Part shown: in pieces, positions 40,234 to 51,461 of the stretch
Position numbering within the stretch: position 1 is the first letter of the stretch
Layout of the letters: every line of letters starts with the position of its first letter
Assembly (NCBI RefSeq): GCF_003332275.1
Contig: NZ_QOVA01000003.1
Coordinates: 248,001-312,000 of the forward strand
DNA: 64,000 nucleotides
Origin: Edaphovirga cremea
Lineage (GTDB): Bacteria; Pseudomonadota; Gammaproteobacteria; Enterobacterales; Enterobacteriaceae
Direction: 5' to 3'
Position numbers and translations under genes: made by a program
The notes under the pieces: generated by a model
The model's input: only the letters and a program-made list of their open reading frames with translations
Database searches by the model: none
Told to the model about the DNA's origin: nothing

Positions 40234-41382
40234 TTGATTAAGTCAGCGCTATTGGTTCTGGAAGACGGAACCCAATTCCACGGTCGGGCCATCGGGGCAG
40301 AAGGCACGGCAGTGGGGGAAGTGGTCTTCAATACGTCGATGACCGGATATCAAGAAATCCTCACTGATCCTTCTTACTCCCGCCAGATCGTTACTCTTAC
40401 TTATCCCCATATCGGCAATGTCGGCACCAATGCCTCCGATGAAGAATCCTCCTCTGTACATGCCCAAGGCCTGGTGATTCGCGATTTACCTCTTATTGCC
40501 AGCAACTACCGCAGTCAGGAATGCCTCTCGGATTACCTCAAACGCCATAACATTGTTGCCATCGCCGATATCGATACCCGCAAACTGACGCGGATCCTGC
40601 GTGAGAAAGGCGCACAAAACGGCTGCATTATTGCGGGCAATCATGTTGATGCCACGCTGGCGCTGGAAAAAGCACAGGCATTCCCTGGTCTGAAAGGGAT
40701 GGATCTGGCAAAAGAAGTCACGACCAGCGAAACCTATAGCTGGTTGCAGGGGAGTTGGACGCTGGAAGGTGAATTGCCGGAAGCGATGAAAGAAGATCAA
40801 CTGCCCTTCCACGTTGTGGCCTATGACTACGGTGTGAAACGCAATATTCTGCGCATGCTGGTGGATCGCGGCTGCCGCCTGACCGTTGTCCCGGCGCAAA
40901 CGTCCGCTGACGACGTGCTGAAGTTGAATCCCGACGGTATCTTCCTGTCGAATGGCCCGGGCGACCCAGCGCCGTGCGATTACGCAATAACTGCAATCAA
41001 ACAATTTCTTGAGACGGATATTCCCGTATTTGGTATCTGCCTCGGACACCAGCTGCTGGCTCTGGCCAGCGGCGCGAAAACCGTGAAAATGAAACTCGGC
41101 CACCACGGCGGTAACCATCCGGTTAAAGATCTGGATAACAATACGGTGATGATCACCGCGCAGAACCACGGTTTTGCGGTCGATGAAAACGATCTGCCAG
41201 CAACGCTGCGAGTGACGCACAAATCGCTGTTTGACCACACGGTACAAGGTCTCCACCGCACAGATAAAGCGGCATTCAGCTTCCAGGGACATCCGGAAGC
41301 CAGCCCCGGGCCGCATGATGCCGCACCGTTGTTCGATCACTTTATCGAGCTGATTAAGACTTACCGTTCTAACGCCAACTAA
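40234..41382 (+). CDS. carA: Carbamoyl-phosphate synthase small (glutaminase) subunit
   Basis: 382 residues, identical in length to E. coli CarA when started at the TTG giving (M)[18 protein letters not shown], with GGAGG six bases upstream; E. coli carA also starts with TTG. The C-terminal class I amidotransferase has the nucleophile in [15 protein letters not shown] (Cys269 region) and the His/Glu dyad in [13 protein letters not shown]. It supplies ammonia from glutamine to CarB. The gene is 14 bases from carB. Confidence 0.98.
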   Translation: MIKSALLVLEDGTQFHGRAIGAEGTAVGEVVFNTSMTGYQEILTDPSYSRQIVTLTYPHIGNVGTNASDEESSSVHAQGLVIRDLPLIASNYRSQECLSDYLKRHNIVAIADIDTRKLTRILREKGAQNGCIIAGNHVDATLALEKAQAFPGLKGMDLAKEVTTSETYSWLQGSWTLEGELPEAMKEDQLPFHVVAYDYGVKRNILRMLVDRGCRLTVVPAQTSADDVLKLNPDGIFLSNGPGDPAPCDYAITAIKQFLETDIPVFGICLGHQLLALASGAKTVKMKLGHHGGNHPVKDLDNNTVMITAQNHGFAVDENDLPATLRVTHKSLFDHTVQGLHRTDKAAFSFQGHPEASPGPHDAAPLFDHFIELIKTYRSNAN

Positions 41383-41396
41383 TCAGGAGCGAGACA

Positions 41397-44300
41397 ATGC
41401 CAAAACGTACAGATATTAAAAGCATCCTGATTCTGGGCGCGGGTCCGATCGTTATCGGTCAGGCCTGTGAGTTTGACTACTCCGGTGCGCAAGCCTGTAA
41501 GACCCTGCGTGAGGAAGGCTATCGTGTGGTGCTGGTGAACTCCAACCCGGCAACCATCATGACTGACCCGGAAATGGCCGATGCTACCTATATCGAGCCG
41601 ATTCACTGGGAAGTCGTGCGTAAAATTATTGAGAAAGAGCGCCCGGATGCGGTGCTGCCGACCATGGGTGGGCAGACTGCGCTCAACTGTGCGCTTGAGC
41701 TTGAGCGTCAGGGCGTGCTGAAAGAGTTTGGTGTCACCATGATTGGTGCTACCGCAGATGCCATTGATAAAGCAGAAGACCGCCGTCGTTTTGACGTAGC
41801 CATGAAGAAAATTGGCCTCGATACTGCGCGTTCAGGCATTGCCCATAATATGGAAGAAGCGCTGGCGGTTGCCGCTGACGTTGGTTTCCCGTGCATTATC
41901 CGTCCTTCCTTTACTATGGGCGGCAGCGGTGGCGGTATTGCGTATAACCGTGAAGAATTCGAAGAAATCTGCGAGCGCGGCCTGGATCTCTCTCCAACCA
42001 AAGAACTGCTGATTGATGAGTCGCTGATTGGTTGGAAAGAGTATGAGATGGAAGTGGTGCGTGATAAAAACGACAACTGCATCATCGTCTGCTCGATCGA
42101 AAACTTCGATGCCATGGGTATTCACACCGGTGACTCCATCACCGTTGCGCCTGCGCAAACCTTGACCGACAAAGAATATCAAATCATGCGTAACGCCTCG
42201 ATGGCGGTACTGCGTGAGATTGGCGTAGAAACCGGCGGTTCCAACGTCCAGTTCTCGGTTAACCCGAAAACGGGTCGCCTGATCGTTATCGAAATGAACC
42301 CGCGTGTATCGCGTTCTTCCGCATTGGCCTCGAAAGCGACAGGTTTCCCGATTGCCAAAGTCGCGGCCAAACTTGCGGTGGGTTACACGCTGGACGAATT
42401 GATGAACGACATCACCGGTGGCAAAACCCCGGCCTCGTTTGAACCGTCCATCGACTATGTTGTGACCAAAATCCCTCGCTTCAACTTTGAAAAGTTCGTC
42501 GGTGCCAATGACCGCCTGACTACCCAGATGAAATCAGTCGGCGAAGTCATGGCGATCGGTCGCACACAGCAGGAATCCCTGCAAAAAGCGTTGCGTGGCC
42601 TGGAAGTGGGTGCCAGCGGTTTCGATCCCAAAGTCAGCCTTGATGACCCGGAAGCCCTGACCAAAATTCGTCGCGAGCTGAAAGAAGCGGGCTCAGACCG
42701 GATTTGGTATATCGCCGATGCATTCCGCGCTGGCCTGTCTGTTGACGGCATCTTCAACCTGACTAACGTTGACCGCTGGTTCCTGGTGCAAATTGAAGAG
42801 CTGGTGCGGCTGGAAGAGCAGGTCTCTGAAGGTGGCTTCAATAGCCTGAGCTATGACTTCCTGCGCATGCTGAAACGCAAAGGTTTTGCTGATGCACGTC
42901 TGGCCAAACTGGTGGGCGTCGCTGAAAGCGAAGTGCGCAAACTGCGTCACAAGTTCAATCTGCACCCGGTCTATAAGCGTGTGGATACCTGCGCCGCGGA
43001 GTTTTCAACAGATACGGCGTACATGTACTCCACGTATGAAGAAGAGTGTGAGTCAAACCCAACCAACGATCGTCCTAAAATCATGGTGCTGGGCGGTGGT
43101 CCAAACCGTATCGGTCAGGGGATTGAGTTCGATTATTGCTGCGTCCATGCGTCGCTGGCACTGCGTGAAGACGGTTATGAGACCATTATGGTCAACTGTA
43201 ACCCTGAAACCGTTTCTACCGACTATGACACGTCTGACCGTTTGTACTTTGAATCGGTTACGCTGGAAGATGTACTGGAAATTGTCCGCATCGAGAAACC
43301 GCTTGGGGTTATCGTTCAGTATGGCGGGCAGACGCCACTGAAATTGGCCCGTGATCTGGAAGCCGCTGGTGTGCCTATCATCGGAACCAGTCCGGATTCG
43401 ATTGACCGTGCTGAAGACCGTGAACGTTTCCAACAGGCGGTTAATCGTCTGGGCCTGAAACAGCCCGCCAATGCCACGGTTGCCACGATTGAACAGGCAG
43501 TCGAGAAAGCGGTAACCATTGGGTATCCGCTGGTGGTGCGTCCTTCTTATGTGCTGGGTGGTCGTGCCATGGAAATCGTCTATGACGAAGTCGACCTGAA
43601 GCGTTATTTCCAGAATGCGGTCAGTGTGTCGAATGATGCGCCAGTTCTGCTGGATCGGTTCCTGGACGATGCGATCGAAGTTGACGTTGATGTTGTTTGT
43701 GATGGTGAGCGCGTACTGATTGGCGGCATCATGGAACACATCGAGCAGGCGGGCGTTCACTCCGGTGACTCAGCCTGTTCATTGCCAGCGTATACCCTGA
43801 GCAAAGAGATTCAGGATGTCATGCGTCAGCAAGCGGAGAAACTGGCCTTCGAACTCGGTGTCCGTGGTTTGATGAACGTACAGTTTGCGGTCAAGGATAA
43901 CGAAGTCTATCTGATTGAGGTTAACCCTCGTGCTGCGCGTACCGTTCCGTTTGTATCGAAAGCGACCGGCGTGCCTCTGGCGAAAGTCGCGGCTCGCGTG
44001 ATGGTTGGACAGACTCTGGCCGATCAGGGTGTGACCGAGGAAATTATCCCGCCGTACTACTCTGTAAAAGAAGTGGTGCTGCCGTTCAACAAATTCCCAG
44101 GCGTTGACCCGATACTTGGGCCAGAAATGCGCTCCACCGGTGAAGTCATGGGCGTTGGACGCACTTTTGCCGAGGCATTTTCAAAAGCTATGCTGGGCAG
44201 CCAGTCGGGTATGAAGAAATCTGGTCGCGCGCTGTTGTCCGTTCGCGAAGGGGATAAAACCCGCGTGGTTGATTTGGCCGCCAAGCTGCTCAAGCACGGT

Positions 44301-44621
44301 TTTGAACTGGATGCCACGCACGGCACGGCGGTTGTTCTGGGTGAAGCCGGTATCAATCCGCGTCTGGTCAACAAGGTGCATGAAGGTCGTCCGCACATTC
44401 AGGATCGCATCAAGAATGGCGAATATACCTACATCGTGAACACCACTGCCGGGCGTCAGGCGATTGAAGACTCCAAGCTGATCCGCCGAAGTGCGCTGCA
44501 ATATAAAGTGCATTATGACACCACGCTGAACGGCGGTTTCGCCACGGCGATGGCCCTGAATTCCGATCCAACCGAGCAGGTCATTTCGGTTCAGGAAATG
44601 CACGCTAAAATCAAAGGTTGA
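41397..44621 (+). CDS. carB: Carbamoyl-phosphate synthase large subunit
   Basis: 1074 residues (E. coli 1073). Two homologous ATP-grasp halves are seen: the first opens [19 protein letters not shown] near 14-32, the second [19 protein letters not shown] near 561. The C-terminal methylglyoxal-synthase-like allosteric domain starts near 935 and binds UMP and ornithine. It makes carbamoyl phosphate for pyrimidines and arginine. carAB forms an operon, and the cai/fix genes that follow in E. coli K-12 are absent. Confidence 0.99.
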   Translation: MPKRTDIKSILILGAGPIVIGQACEFDYSGAQACKTLREEGYRVVLVNSNPATIMTDPEMADATYIEPIHWEVVRKIIEKERPDAVLPTMGGQTALNCALELERQGVLKEFGVTMIGATADAIDKAEDRRRFDVAMKKIGLDTARSGIAHNMEEALAVAADVGFPCIIRPSFTMGGSGGGIAYNREEFEEICERGLDLSPTKELLIDESLIGWKEYEMEVVRDKNDNCIIVCSIENFDAMGIHTGDSITVAPAQTLTDKEYQIMRNASMAVLREIGVETGGSNVQFSVNPKTGRLIVIEMNPRVSRSSALASKATGFPIAKVAAKLAVGYTLDELMNDITGGKTPASFEPSIDYVVTKIPRFNFEKFVGANDRLTTQMKSVGEVMAIGRTQQESLQKALRGLEVGASGFDPKVSLDDPEALTKIRRELKEAGSDRIWYIADAFRAGLSVDGIFNLTNVDRWFLVQIEELVRLEEQVSEGGFNSLSYDFLRMLKRKGFADARLAKLVGVAESEVRKLRHKFNLHPVYKRVDTCAAEFSTDTAYMYSTYEEECESNPTNDRPKIMVLGGGPNRIGQGIEFDYCCVHASLALREDGYETIMVNCNPETVSTDYDTSDRLYFESVTLEDVLEIVRIEKPLGVIVQYGGQTPLKLARDLEAAGVPIIGTSPDSIDRAEDRERFQQAVNRLGLKQPANATVATIEQAVEKAVTIGYPLVVRPSYVLGGRAMEIVYDEVDLKRYFQNAVSVSNDAPVLLDRFLDDAIEVDVDVVCDGERVLIGGIMEHIEQAGVHSGDSACSLPAYTLSKEIQDVMRQQAEKLAFELGVRGLMNVQFAVKDNEVYLIEVNPRAARTVPFVSKATGVPLAKVAARVMVGQTLADQGVTEEIIPPYYSVKEVVLPFNKFPGVDPILGPEMRSTGEVMGVGRTFAEAFSKAMLGSQSGMKKSGRALLSVREGDKTRVVDLAAKLLKHGFELDATHGTAVVLGEAGINPRLVNKVHEGRPHIQDRIKNGEYTYIVNTTAGRQAIEDSKLIRRSALQYKVHYDTTLNGGFATAMALNSDPTEQVISVQEMHAKIKG

Positions 44622-44626
44622 GAACA

Positions 44627-44685
44627 TATATACCCTAAATAATTCGAGTTGCCGCCTCCCTGCAACGTGAAGTATGGCGGGTATA
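44627..44685. repeat. Dispersed palindromic intergenic repeat
   Basis: TATACCCTAAATAATTCGAG at the left and the near-inverse CGTGAAGTATGGCGGGTATA at the right form an imperfect palindrome of about 59 bases directly after carB. I recognise this TATACCC-AAATAATTCGAGTTGC...GGGTATA type as a common dispersed element in Serratia, Pectobacterium, Dickeya and relatives. It is transcribed with the carB 3' end and precedes the terminator. Confidence 0.75.
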
Positions 44686-44698
44686 GCCATTGATGCTG

Positions 44699-44725
44699 AA
44701 AGGCCCGGTTCCCGGGTCTTTTTCA
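44699..44725 (+). terminator. carAB terminator
   Basis: AAGGCCCGG-TTC-CCGGGTCTT, a 10-bp stem with one G-U type pair followed by TTT. Confidence 0.85.
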
Positions 44726-44863
44726 TTTCACTCCCTCCTTTTTGTTTCGCCGAAATAAATACATCTATTTCCTGTATGGGTATTCCTCTGACATAATTTT
44801 CGGCTGACCCCTTGGCGATAAGCTAAGCTGCGCTTAGGGCATTTAACTCGCAATGAGACTGAC

Positions 44864-45433
44864 ATGATTCTGATTATCTATGCTCACCCCTATCCACGAC
44901 ACTCCCACGCCAATAAACACTTATTGCAGACGGTGGCATCGTTGGATGGCGTTGAGATTCGCTCGCTTTATGAACTTTATCCTGATTTTGCCCTGGACGT
45001 TCAGGCTGAACAGCAGGCGTTGAGTCGCGCCAAACTGGTTATTCTGCAACATCCATTGCAGTGGTACAGCATGCCACCGTTACTGAAAATGTGGTGTGAC
45101 AAAGTACTGGAGCACGGTTGGGCGTATGGTCACGACGGCCATGCCCTGCGCGGTAAGGACTGCTTATGGGCGGTCACTACGGGTGGCGATACCCATCATT
45201 TCGATCTCGGTGGTTTTCCCGGTTTTGAGGTATTGGCGCAACCGTTACAGGCTACGGCGCTCTACTGCGGCATGAACTGGTTACCGCCGTTTGCCGTTCA
45301 TAATACCTTTGCTTGCGATCAGAAAACGTTGGATGTCGCCGGTGAACATTATCTGTCGCGACTGCGCGGGTATCTTGCTGAGCATGGGGATTTCGCCGAT
45401 CGGGGCGCTGCATCAGGAGTTCAGCATGGATAA
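44864..45433 (+). CDS. kefF: KefF, quinone oxidoreductase subunit of the KefC system
   Basis: 189 residues (E. coli 176), a flavodoxin-fold NAD(P)H:quinone oxidoreductase. It starts [20 protein letters not shown], followed by [21 protein letters not shown] and the FMN-binding [11 protein letters not shown]. KefF binds and is needed for full activity of KefC, and reduces electrophilic quinones. The 3' end overlaps kefC by eight bases. Confidence 0.96.
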   Translation: MILIIYAHPYPRHSHANKHLLQTVASLDGVEIRSLYELYPDFALDVQAEQQALSRAKLVILQHPLQWYSMPPLLKMWCDKVLEHGWAYGHDGHALRGKDCLWAVTTGGDTHHFDLGGFPGFEVLAQPLQATALYCGMNWLPPFAVHNTFACDQKTLDVAGEHYLSRLRGYLAEHGDFADRGAASGVQHG

Positions 45434-47273
45434 TCATTCAATGATGATCGAAGGGCTGGTTTATCTGGGCTCGGCGGCGCTGATTGTGCCCATTGCGGTG
45501 CGTTTTGGTTTGGGGTCGGTGTTGGGATATCTGATTGCCGGCTGCATTATCGGCCCTTGGGGGCTGAGGCTGGTATCGGATGCGGAATCCATTCTGACGT
45601 TTGCCGAGATCGGTGTTGTGCTCATGCTGTTCATCATCGGGCTGGAATTGGATCCCAAGCGCTTGTGGAATTTGCGGGCTGCGGTTTTTGGCGGCGGCAG
45701 CATCCAGATGATTGGCTGTGGATTGGTACTGAGCCTGTTTTGCTATTTGCTCGGCTTGAACTGGAAAATTGCGGCGTTGATTGGACTGACATTGGCGCTT
45801 TCCTCTACGGCGATAGCCATGCAGGCAATGAACGAACGCAACCTGACCATTTCTCCGCTGGGGCACAGCAGTTTTGCCGCGCTGCTTTTTCAGGATATCG
45901 CCGCGATTCCATTGGTTGCGATGATTCCATTGCTGGCAAGCAGCAACGCAAGCACCTCGTTGGGGGCGTTTGCCTTGTCGGCTGGCAAAGTGGTCGGTGC
46001 GTTGGCGATGGTGATTTTGCTTGGGCGTTATGTGACCCGGCCACTGCTGCACTTCGTGGCCCGCAGCGGTATGCGGGAAGTGTTTAGTGCCGTCGCACTT
46101 TTCCTGGTATTCGGGTTTGGCGTGTTACTGGAAATGGCCGGACTTTCCATGGCGATGGGGGCTTTTCTGGCTGGGGTTATGCTCGCAAGTTCCGAGTATC
46201 GCCATGCGCTGGAAAGTGATATTCAACCGTTCAAGGGGTTGTTGCTGGGGCTGTTTTTCATCGGTGTTGGAATGTCGATCGACTTTGGTACCCTGATCGA
46301 TCATCCGCTCCTGATCGCGACATTACTTTTTGGCTTCATGCTGCTGAAAGCGGCACTGTTGTGGTTGATTGCGCCTTGGTTGAAAGTCCCGCGTAAACAG
46401 CGTGTTATGTTTGCCATTCTGCTGGGACAAGGCAGCGAATTTGCTTTTGTGGTCTTCGGCGCAGCACAGATGTCAGGGGTTTTGCCACTGGACTGGGCCA
46501 AGGCGTTGACGCTTGCCGTGGCTTTGTCGATGGCCATTACACCGTTGCTGCTGGTTCTGGCTACCCGGCTGGAAAAGAATGTCGAGCAAGACTCCCGACC
46601 GGACGATGCGATTGATCACCATAGCAGCGTGATTATTGCCGGTTTTGGCCGCTTCGGGCAGATCGCGGGACGCATGTTATTGGCGAATGGCGTTCAGGCG
46701 GTGGTTCTCGATCATGACCCAGACCATATCGAAACGCTGCGAAAATTCGGTATGAAAGTATTTTATGGTGACGCGACCCGCATAGAGTTGCTGGAATCGG
46801 CGGGGGCAGGGCAGGCAAAGGTATTGATCAATGCCATAGATGACGTTGAAGCCAATCTGCAACTCACCGATCTGATGCGCGAACACTTCCCGCAGGTGAA
46901 GATTATCGCCCGCGCACGCGATGTCGATCACTATTATCAACTCCGTCTGCGCGGAATAGCGATGCCGGAGCGGGAACTGTTTGAAGGTTCGCTGCGGATT
47001 GGCCGTCAGGCACTGGAGTTGCTGGGTTATGGCGCTTACGAGGCTCGGGAAAAAGCAGATAAATTCCGTCACTACAACCTTAATATGCTGGAAGAAACCT
47101 TGCCGAATTATGAGGATACGGAATTCCGTATTGCTTCGTTGCAGCGCAACAAAGAAATGCTGACTAGCGCTATTGCGCAGGATCAGCAGCGCCTGTCTGA
47201 CGTGCAGCAACTCGGCTGGCAAGGTGAAATAGAAGAGGGATTGGAACCAGAAGAGGGAAAAACCCTCAGTTAA
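45426..47273 (+). CDS. kefC: Glutathione-regulated K+ efflux antiporter KefC
   Basis: 615 residues (E. coli 620). About 12 N-terminal membrane helices start at [20 protein letters not shown] and include the CPA2 signature [17 protein letters not shown]. The Rossmann RCK/KTN domain begins near 400 with [16 protein letters not shown] and [18 protein letters not shown]. Glutathione holds it closed and electrophile-glutathione adducts open it, acidifying the cytosol. I chose the ATG giving [15 protein letters not shown], equal to E. coli MDSHTLIQALIYLG; the upstream frame runs through kefF. Confidence 0.97.
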   Translation: MDNHSMMIEGLVYLGSAALIVPIAVRFGLGSVLGYLIAGCIIGPWGLRLVSDAESILTFAEIGVVLMLFIIGLELDPKRLWNLRAAVFGGGSIQMIGCGLVLSLFCYLLGLNWKIAALIGLTLALSSTAIAMQAMNERNLTISPLGHSSFAALLFQDIAAIPLVAMIPLLASSNASTSLGAFALSAGKVVGALAMVILLGRYVTRPLLHFVARSGMREVFSAVALFLVFGFGVLLEMAGLSMAMGAFLAGVMLASSEYRHALESDIQPFKGLLLGLFFIGVGMSIDFGTLIDHPLLIATLLFGFMLLKAALLWLIAPWLKVPRKQRVMFAILLGQGSEFAFVVFGAAQMSGVLPLDWAKALTLAVALSMAITPLLLVLATRLEKNVEQDSRPDDAIDHHSSVIIAGFGRFGQIAGRMLLANGVQAVVLDHDPDHIETLRKFGMKVFYGDATRIELLESAGAGQAKVLINAIDDVEANLQLTDLMREHFPQVKIIARARDVDHYYQLRLRGIAMPERELFEGSLRIGRQALELLGYGAYEAREKADKFRHYNLNMLEETLPNYEDTEFRIASLQRNKEMLTSAIAQDQQRLSDVQQLGWQGEIEEGLEPEEGKTLS

Positions 47274-47280
47274 TCCTGTC

Positions 47281-47305
47281 GCCCCGGTAGTGGATTTGCC
47301 GGGGC
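47281..47305 (+). terminator. Probable kefFC terminator hairpin
   Basis: GCCCCGG / CCGGGGC with an 11-base loop directly after kefC. The T run is short (GATTTC), so termination may be partial. Confidence 0.6.
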
Positions 47306-47313
47306 GATTTCAG

Positions 47314-47415
47314 CCTGAAACAGTCAATGCTCAAAACGGTCAACGCTCAATGCGTAAAACAGGCAATGCTTAAAACTATCAATACTTAAAACAGCAACGC
47401 TTAAAACAGCAACAC
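47314..47415. repeat. Degenerate 15-16-bp tandem array after the LysE-family gene
   Basis: Read on the minus strand, about six units of the form GCRTTGMYGTTTTAA lie head to tail (for example GTGTTGCTGTTTTAA and GCGTTGCTGTTTTAA), one truncated to GCATTGA. The first unit abuts the TAG stop of the exporter gene. Confidence 0.9.
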
Positions 47416-48030
47416 CTAGCTCAGGGCGACTTTTATACCCAACGCGATTAAAACCCCACCCAGTAACTTGTCGATGATTTTCTGTGCCTTGCTAATTCCG
47501 CGACGAACGGGACCACTTTGAATCAGCACCACCAATAGTGGCCACCAGATGGCAGCCAAACCGAAGATGATCGCGGCATACAGCAGTTTTTCACTAATGC
47601 TTGAGTTGATTTGCAACACCTGGGTGAAGACCGCCAGGAAAAACAGCGTTGCTTTGGGATTGAGCAAATTGCAAAGGTATCCCTGCAAAAAGGCTGATTT
47701 AATGCTGGTTTGCTGCGACTTGATCTGGTCGAGATTCATCTTACTGTCGCTGCGTGATAATAGCGCCTGGATGCCGATCCAGATTAAATAGACCGCACCC
47801 GCATATTTCAGGAAGTTGAACAGCCACGGTGTGGTGGTTATCACGACCGCGAGGCCAGCAACGCAATAAGACATGTGGGTGGCAACGCCGCAGACGACGC
47901 CCAACGCCGTGAACATCGCTGTTGTGCGCTGATAACGGGTGGCATTCTTAATCACCATGAAGAAATCCGGACCCGGTGAAAGCATGCCGAGTGTGGCTAT
48001 GGTGGCAACGAACAATGATGTTTCAAGCAT
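47416..48030 (-). CDS. LysE/RhtB-family amino-acid exporter (RhtC-like)
   Basis: 204 residues from the chosen start, with five to six membrane helices. The family motif LGMLSPGPDFFMVIKNA near 14-30 resembles RhtC (LMSPGPDFFFV), and LCNLLNPKATLFFLAVFTQV is the second motif. It probably exports threonine, homoserine or another amino acid; the substrate is inferred. I chose the ATG giving MLETSLFVATIATLGM, since RhtC-type proteins start just before the motif; an ATG at 48093 would add 21 residues. It is divergent from yjjP, another probable threonine/serine exporter. Confidence 0.85.
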   Translation of the reverse strand: MLETSLFVATIATLGMLSPGPDFFMVIKNATRYQRTTAMFTALGVVCGVATHMSYCVAGLAVVITTTPWLFNFLKYAGAVYLIWIGIQALLSRSDSKMNLDQIKSQQTSIKSAFLQGYLCNLLNPKATLFFLAVFTQVLQINSSISEKLLYAAIIFGLAAIWWPLLVVLIQSGPVRRGISKAQKIIDKLLGGVLIALGIKVALS

Positions 48031-48181
48031 AAATCTAACCAGGGAAAGAAGAGAACCAGAAAGAATGATACCGCGAGTGTCAGTATTTATCATGACACTT
48101 ATTGGTTATTTCTTACCGATGTGCTAACAATTCCCCTTCTTTTTTCATGGTTGTTATTTTACCTCGCCCCAGGATGGAGCA

Positions 48182-48964
48182 ATGAACGCCTCTACACCCC
48201 ATTTGCAGCAGCGGGAGGTCACCCGACTGTGTATCCAATGTGCGTTGTTGCTCTTGCAACACGGCGCAGAAAGCATGTTGGTTGAGCAGTTATCTGCTCG
48301 CCTTGGTATTTCGCTGGGGATGGACAGCGTAGAAAGCTCTATTTCCGCCAATGCGGTGGTGCTTACGACGATAAGCCAAGGGACATGCCTGACGTCCACG
48401 CGTAAAAATGTCGATCGCGGGATCAACATGCATGTGGTGACTGAAGTGCAGCACATCGTGATTATGGCTGAACACAAACTGCTCGACAGTAAAGGCGTGG
48501 AAAAACGCCTTGAGCACATCAAGCCACTGCGCTATCCACGTTGGCTGGTTGTCGTGATGGTGGCACTTTCCTGCGCCTGTTTCAGTCGGCTCAACGGCGG
48601 TGATTGGGATGCATCCGTGGTGACATTCCTTGCCAGCGGTCTGGCAATGTATGTGCGGCAGGTGCTGACCTCCCGGCATATGAATCCGCTGATAAATTTT
48701 TGCATTACGGCTTTTGTGGCGACCTCGGTATCTGGACTGCTGCTGCGAGTAGAGTATTTCCACAATGCGTCCAGTGTCGCAATGGCGGCCAGCGTTTTGC
48801 TGCTGGTACCCGGGTTCCCGCTGATCAATGCGGTCGCTGATATGTTCAAAGGCCACGTCAATACTGGCCTGGCCCGCTGGACCATGGCCAGTTTATTGAC
48901 TCTCGCGACCTGTATTGGCGTGGTGATGGCGATGTCGCTGTGGCATTTGCGGGGGTGGGCATGA
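48182..48964 (+). CDS. yjjP: YjjP, ThrE-type exporter large component
   Basis: 260 residues (E. coli YjjP 256) with a soluble N-terminal part and five membrane helices. Nearly identical family blocks are [40 protein letters not shown] and [20 protein letters not shown]. Together with YjjB it makes up a split ThrE (Corynebacterium threonine/serine exporter) fold; E. coli YjjPB is reported to export succinate. Its TGA overlaps the yjjB ATG. In E. coli the pair sits near dnaTC, not near folA. Confidence 0.93.
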   Translation: MNASTPHLQQREVTRLCIQCALLLLQHGAESMLVEQLSARLGISLGMDSVESSISANAVVLTTISQGTCLTSTRKNVDRGINMHVVTEVQHIVIMAEHKLLDSKGVEKRLEHIKPLRYPRWLVVVMVALSCACFSRLNGGDWDASVVTFLASGLAMYVRQVLTSRHMNPLINFCITAFVATSVSGLLLRVEYFHNASSVAMAASVLLLVPGFPLINAVADMFKGHVNTGLARWTMASLLTLATCIGVVMAMSLWHLRGWA

Positions 48965-49425
48965 GTCTTTTGTGGGCACTGCTGCAGGATATGGTGTTGG
49001 CTGCCATTCCAGCATTGGGCTTTGCCATGGTTTTCAATGTGCCGGTCCGGGCATTGCGCTATTGTGCGCTGCTGGGGGCTGCAGGCCATGGTTCACGCAT
49101 GCTGATGATGCACTACGGCATGAATATTGAGTGGGCGTCGCTGCTGGCTTCGATTCTGATTGGCGTTATCGGGATTAATTGGTCGCGCTGGTTGTTGGCG
49201 CATCCCAAAGTGTTTACTGTCGCTGCCGTTATTCCCATGTTCCCAGGGATCTCGGCGTATACCGCCATGATTTCGGTGGTCGAGATCTCCCATCTTGGCT
49301 ATACCGAAGAGCTGATGTCGACAATGGTGACCCACTTTTTGAAAGCCAGTTTCATCGTAGGGGCGCTCTCCATCGGGCTGTCATTGCCGGGGTTGTGGCT
49401 ATATCGCAAACGCCCAGGCGTATGA
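48961..49425 (+). CDS. yjjB: YjjB, ThrE-type exporter small component
   Basis: 154 residues (E. coli 157) with four to five membrane helices. It has [20 protein letters not shown] near the N-terminus, and [20 protein letters not shown] followed by [14 protein letters not shown]. It complements YjjP to form the full transporter (family knowledge). The ATG overlaps the yjjP stop in ATGA, showing translational coupling. Confidence 0.93.
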   Translation: MSLLWALLQDMVLAAIPALGFAMVFNVPVRALRYCALLGAAGHGSRMLMMHYGMNIEWASLLASILIGVIGINWSRWLLAHPKVFTVAAVIPMFPGISAYTAMISVVEISHLGYTEELMSTMVTHFLKASFIVGALSIGLSLPGLWLYRKRPGV

Positions 49426-49470
49426 CCGGGGAAATCTTTCGCTACCCTGACTGCTGCGTGCTGACAGAAA

Positions 49471-49492
49471 AACCGGCTTAAAACCGGTTCTT
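49471..49492 (+). terminator. Probable yjjPB terminator
   Basis: AACCGG-CTTAAAA-CCGGTT followed by CTT. The stem is short and the tail poor, so efficiency is uncertain. Confidence 0.5.
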
Positions 49493-49643
49493 CTGGGGTA
49501 CTACGTCGAAAAGCGTCGGCTTTTTTAAGAGCTATCTTATAAATTGCGGGCTCTTGATTATCGCTATCGACTGTCGAAAGCCCTTTCCGTATAGTGTCTG
49601 CACTTTTTCGGCGACAACTCTTCCGACTACACAGGGTTAAATA

Positions 49644-50129
49644 ATGATTATCAGCCTGATCGCTGCACTGGCAGTGGATCGCGTTATTGGTATGGAAAAC
49701 GCCATGCCATGGCATTTACCGGCTGATTTGGCGTGGTTCAAACATCACACGCTTAATAAACCGGTAATTATGGGACGTAAGACGTTTGAATCTATCGGAC
49801 GCCCGTTACCGGGACGGCAAAATATTGTGATCAGCAGCCAGCCGGGCAATCACGATGGCGTCACCTGGGCAATATCCATTGATGACGCGCTTCAGGCAGC
49901 CGGTGATGTGCCGGAAGTCATGGTGATGGGCGGTGGTCGTATCTATACCCAATTCCTCGCCAAAGCCGATCGTCTGTATCTGACGCATATTGATGCTGAA
50001 GTGGAAGGTGATACCCACTTCCCGGATTACGAGCCTGATGAATGGGAAAGTACCTTCAGCGAGTTTCATGACGCTGATGAGCAGAACACGCACAGCTATT
50101 GCTTCGAAATATTGGATCGCCGCCGTTAA
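49644..50129 (+). CDS. folA: Dihydrofolate reductase
   Basis: 161 residues (E. coli 159). Active-site stretch [20 protein letters not shown] holds Trp23 and catalytic Asp28 (Asp27 in E. coli, shifted by one extra N-terminal residue). [21 protein letters not shown] and [13 protein letters not shown] bind NADPH. It reduces dihydrofolate and is the trimethoprim target; nothing suggests a resistance allele. It is convergent with apaH. Confidence 0.98.
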   Translation: MIISLIAALAVDRVIGMENAMPWHLPADLAWFKHHTLNKPVIMGRKTFESIGRPLPGRQNIVISSQPGNHDGVTWAISIDDALQAAGDVPEVMVMGGGRIYTQFLAKADRLYLTHIDAEVEGDTHFPDYEPDEWESTFSEFHDADEQNTHSYCFEILDRRR

Positions 50130-50149
50130 TCGCGCGAATCCCTAAGTAA

Positions 50150-50183
50150 GCAAAAAAGGCGCCTTTCGGTGCCTTTTTGCTTT
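50150..50183. terminator. Bidirectional terminator between folA and apaH
   Basis: GCAAAAAAGGCGCC-TTTC-GGTGCCTTTTTGC, a long stem with A and T arms that can serve both genes. Confidence 0.92.
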
Positions 50184-50225
50184 CAGCTCATACTTGCTGA
50201 GTCGGGAATTCCCTGCAAGAAGATA

Positions 50226-51080
50226 TCAAGACGCGAGCGGGGCATTGCTGTTTTCCAGCTCTTCGCGACGATTGGATCGTTGGGTAAAAAACGTCTTGTC
50301 ATCCCAGCGTAGCATGGTCAGATCGCCCCCCCAGCAACATCCGGTATCCAGCGCGTAAATACCTGCTGGTGCGCCTTTGCCTTCCAGTGACGCCCAGTGA
50401 CCAAAAATAATTGAATAACCGGCTTCAACAATTGGATTCTGCAAATGGAACCAGGGTTTGAGCGGCATGGGCGCATTCTCTGGGGAGTCTTTGCAAATCA
50501 TATCCAACTGGCCATTGGGGAAACAATAACGCATGCGGGTGAGGGCATTGGTACTGAAACGCAGCCGCGCCAACCCCGAAAGATCGGGGCTCCAATTATT
50601 GGGCATGTCACCATACATGGCATCAAGGAACAGCGGATAGCTGTCACTGCGTAATACCGCTTCCACTTCACGGGCGCACATCTGCGCTGTTTTGAGATCC
50701 CACTGCGGTGTTATTCCTGCGTGCGCCATCACCAGCTTCAGTTCGTTATCGACCTGTAAAACCGGTTGACGGCGCAGCCAGTTGATCAACTCATCCGCAT
50801 CGTCTGCTTCAAGCAGCGAGGTAATACGATCTTTGGGTTTATTGCGACTGATTCCGGCGAATACCGCCAGCAGATGCAGGTCATGATTGCCAAGTACCAT
50901 CCGCACGGAAGAACCGAGTGAACGGACAAAGCGCAGGACTTCATGTGAAGCCGGACCGCGGGCAACCAGGTCGCCCGTCAACCATAAGGTATCGCGCTCT
51001 GTATTGAAGTTCACCTGCGCAAGCAGCGCGTGTAGTTCATCAAAACAGCCGTGAACATCACCGATCAGATATGTCGACAT
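50226..51080 (-). CDS. apaH: Diadenosine tetraphosphatase ApaH
   Basis: 284 residues (E. coli 280), calcineurin-like phosphoesterase. Metal motifs are [12 protein letters not shown] (7-18), [11 protein letters not shown] and [11 protein letters not shown]. It hydrolyses Ap4A symmetrically to two ADP and removes Np4 caps from RNA in E. coli. It is the last gene of the lptD-surA-pdxA-rsmA-apaG-apaH run, three bases after apaG. Confidence 0.97.
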   Translation of the reverse strand: MSTYLIGDVHGCFDELHALLAQVNFNTERDTLWLTGDLVARGPASHEVLRFVRSLGSSVRMVLGNHDLHLLAVFAGISRNKPKDRITSLLEADDADELINWLRRQPVLQVDNELKLVMAHAGITPQWDLKTAQMCAREVEAVLRSDSYPLFLDAMYGDMPNNWSPDLSGLARLRFSTNALTRMRYCFPNGQLDMICKDSPENAPMPLKPWFHLQNPIVEAGYSIIFGHWASLEGKGAPAGIYALDTGCCWGGDLTMLRWDDKTFFTQRSNRREELENSNAPLAS

Positions 51081-51083
51081 TTA

Positions 51084-51461
51084 TTAGTTAATCAAAGTTG
51101 GGATCGCCAGGCGAAACACAGGGATTGCAACACGGAACGATTCACCCTGGTGATCGACCATTTCGTAATGCCCTTCCATGGTACCCAGCGGCGTTTCCAG
51201 AATGGCTCCGCTGGTGTATTGAAACTCATTGCTGGGGAGAATCAATGGCTTTTCGCCAATGACACCTTCGCCCTGAACTTCTGTCTCGCGCCCATTACTA
51301 TTGGTAATCAGCCAGTAACGGCGAAGAAGTTGAACGCTATGTCGCCCCAGATTTCGTATCGTGACGGTATAAGCGAAAACATAACGCTCATCTTCAGGTA
51401 TGGATTGCGACTCAATGTAGACGCTTTGTACCTGTACACATACGCGGGGCGAGTTAATCAT
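51084..51461 (-). CDS. apaG: ApaG (CorD) protein
   Basis: 125 residues, the same as E. coli. An Fn3-like ApaG domain spans most of it: [40 protein letters not shown], then [17 protein letters not shown]. The exact role in bacteria is unclear. The start overlaps the rsmA stop. Confidence 0.96.
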   Translation of the reverse strand: MINSPRVCVQVQSVYIESQSIPEDERYVFAYTVTIRNLGRHSVQLLRRYWLITNSNGRETEVQGEGVIGEKPLILPSNEFQYTSGAILETPLGTMEGHYEMVDHQGESFRVAIPVFRLAIPTLIN

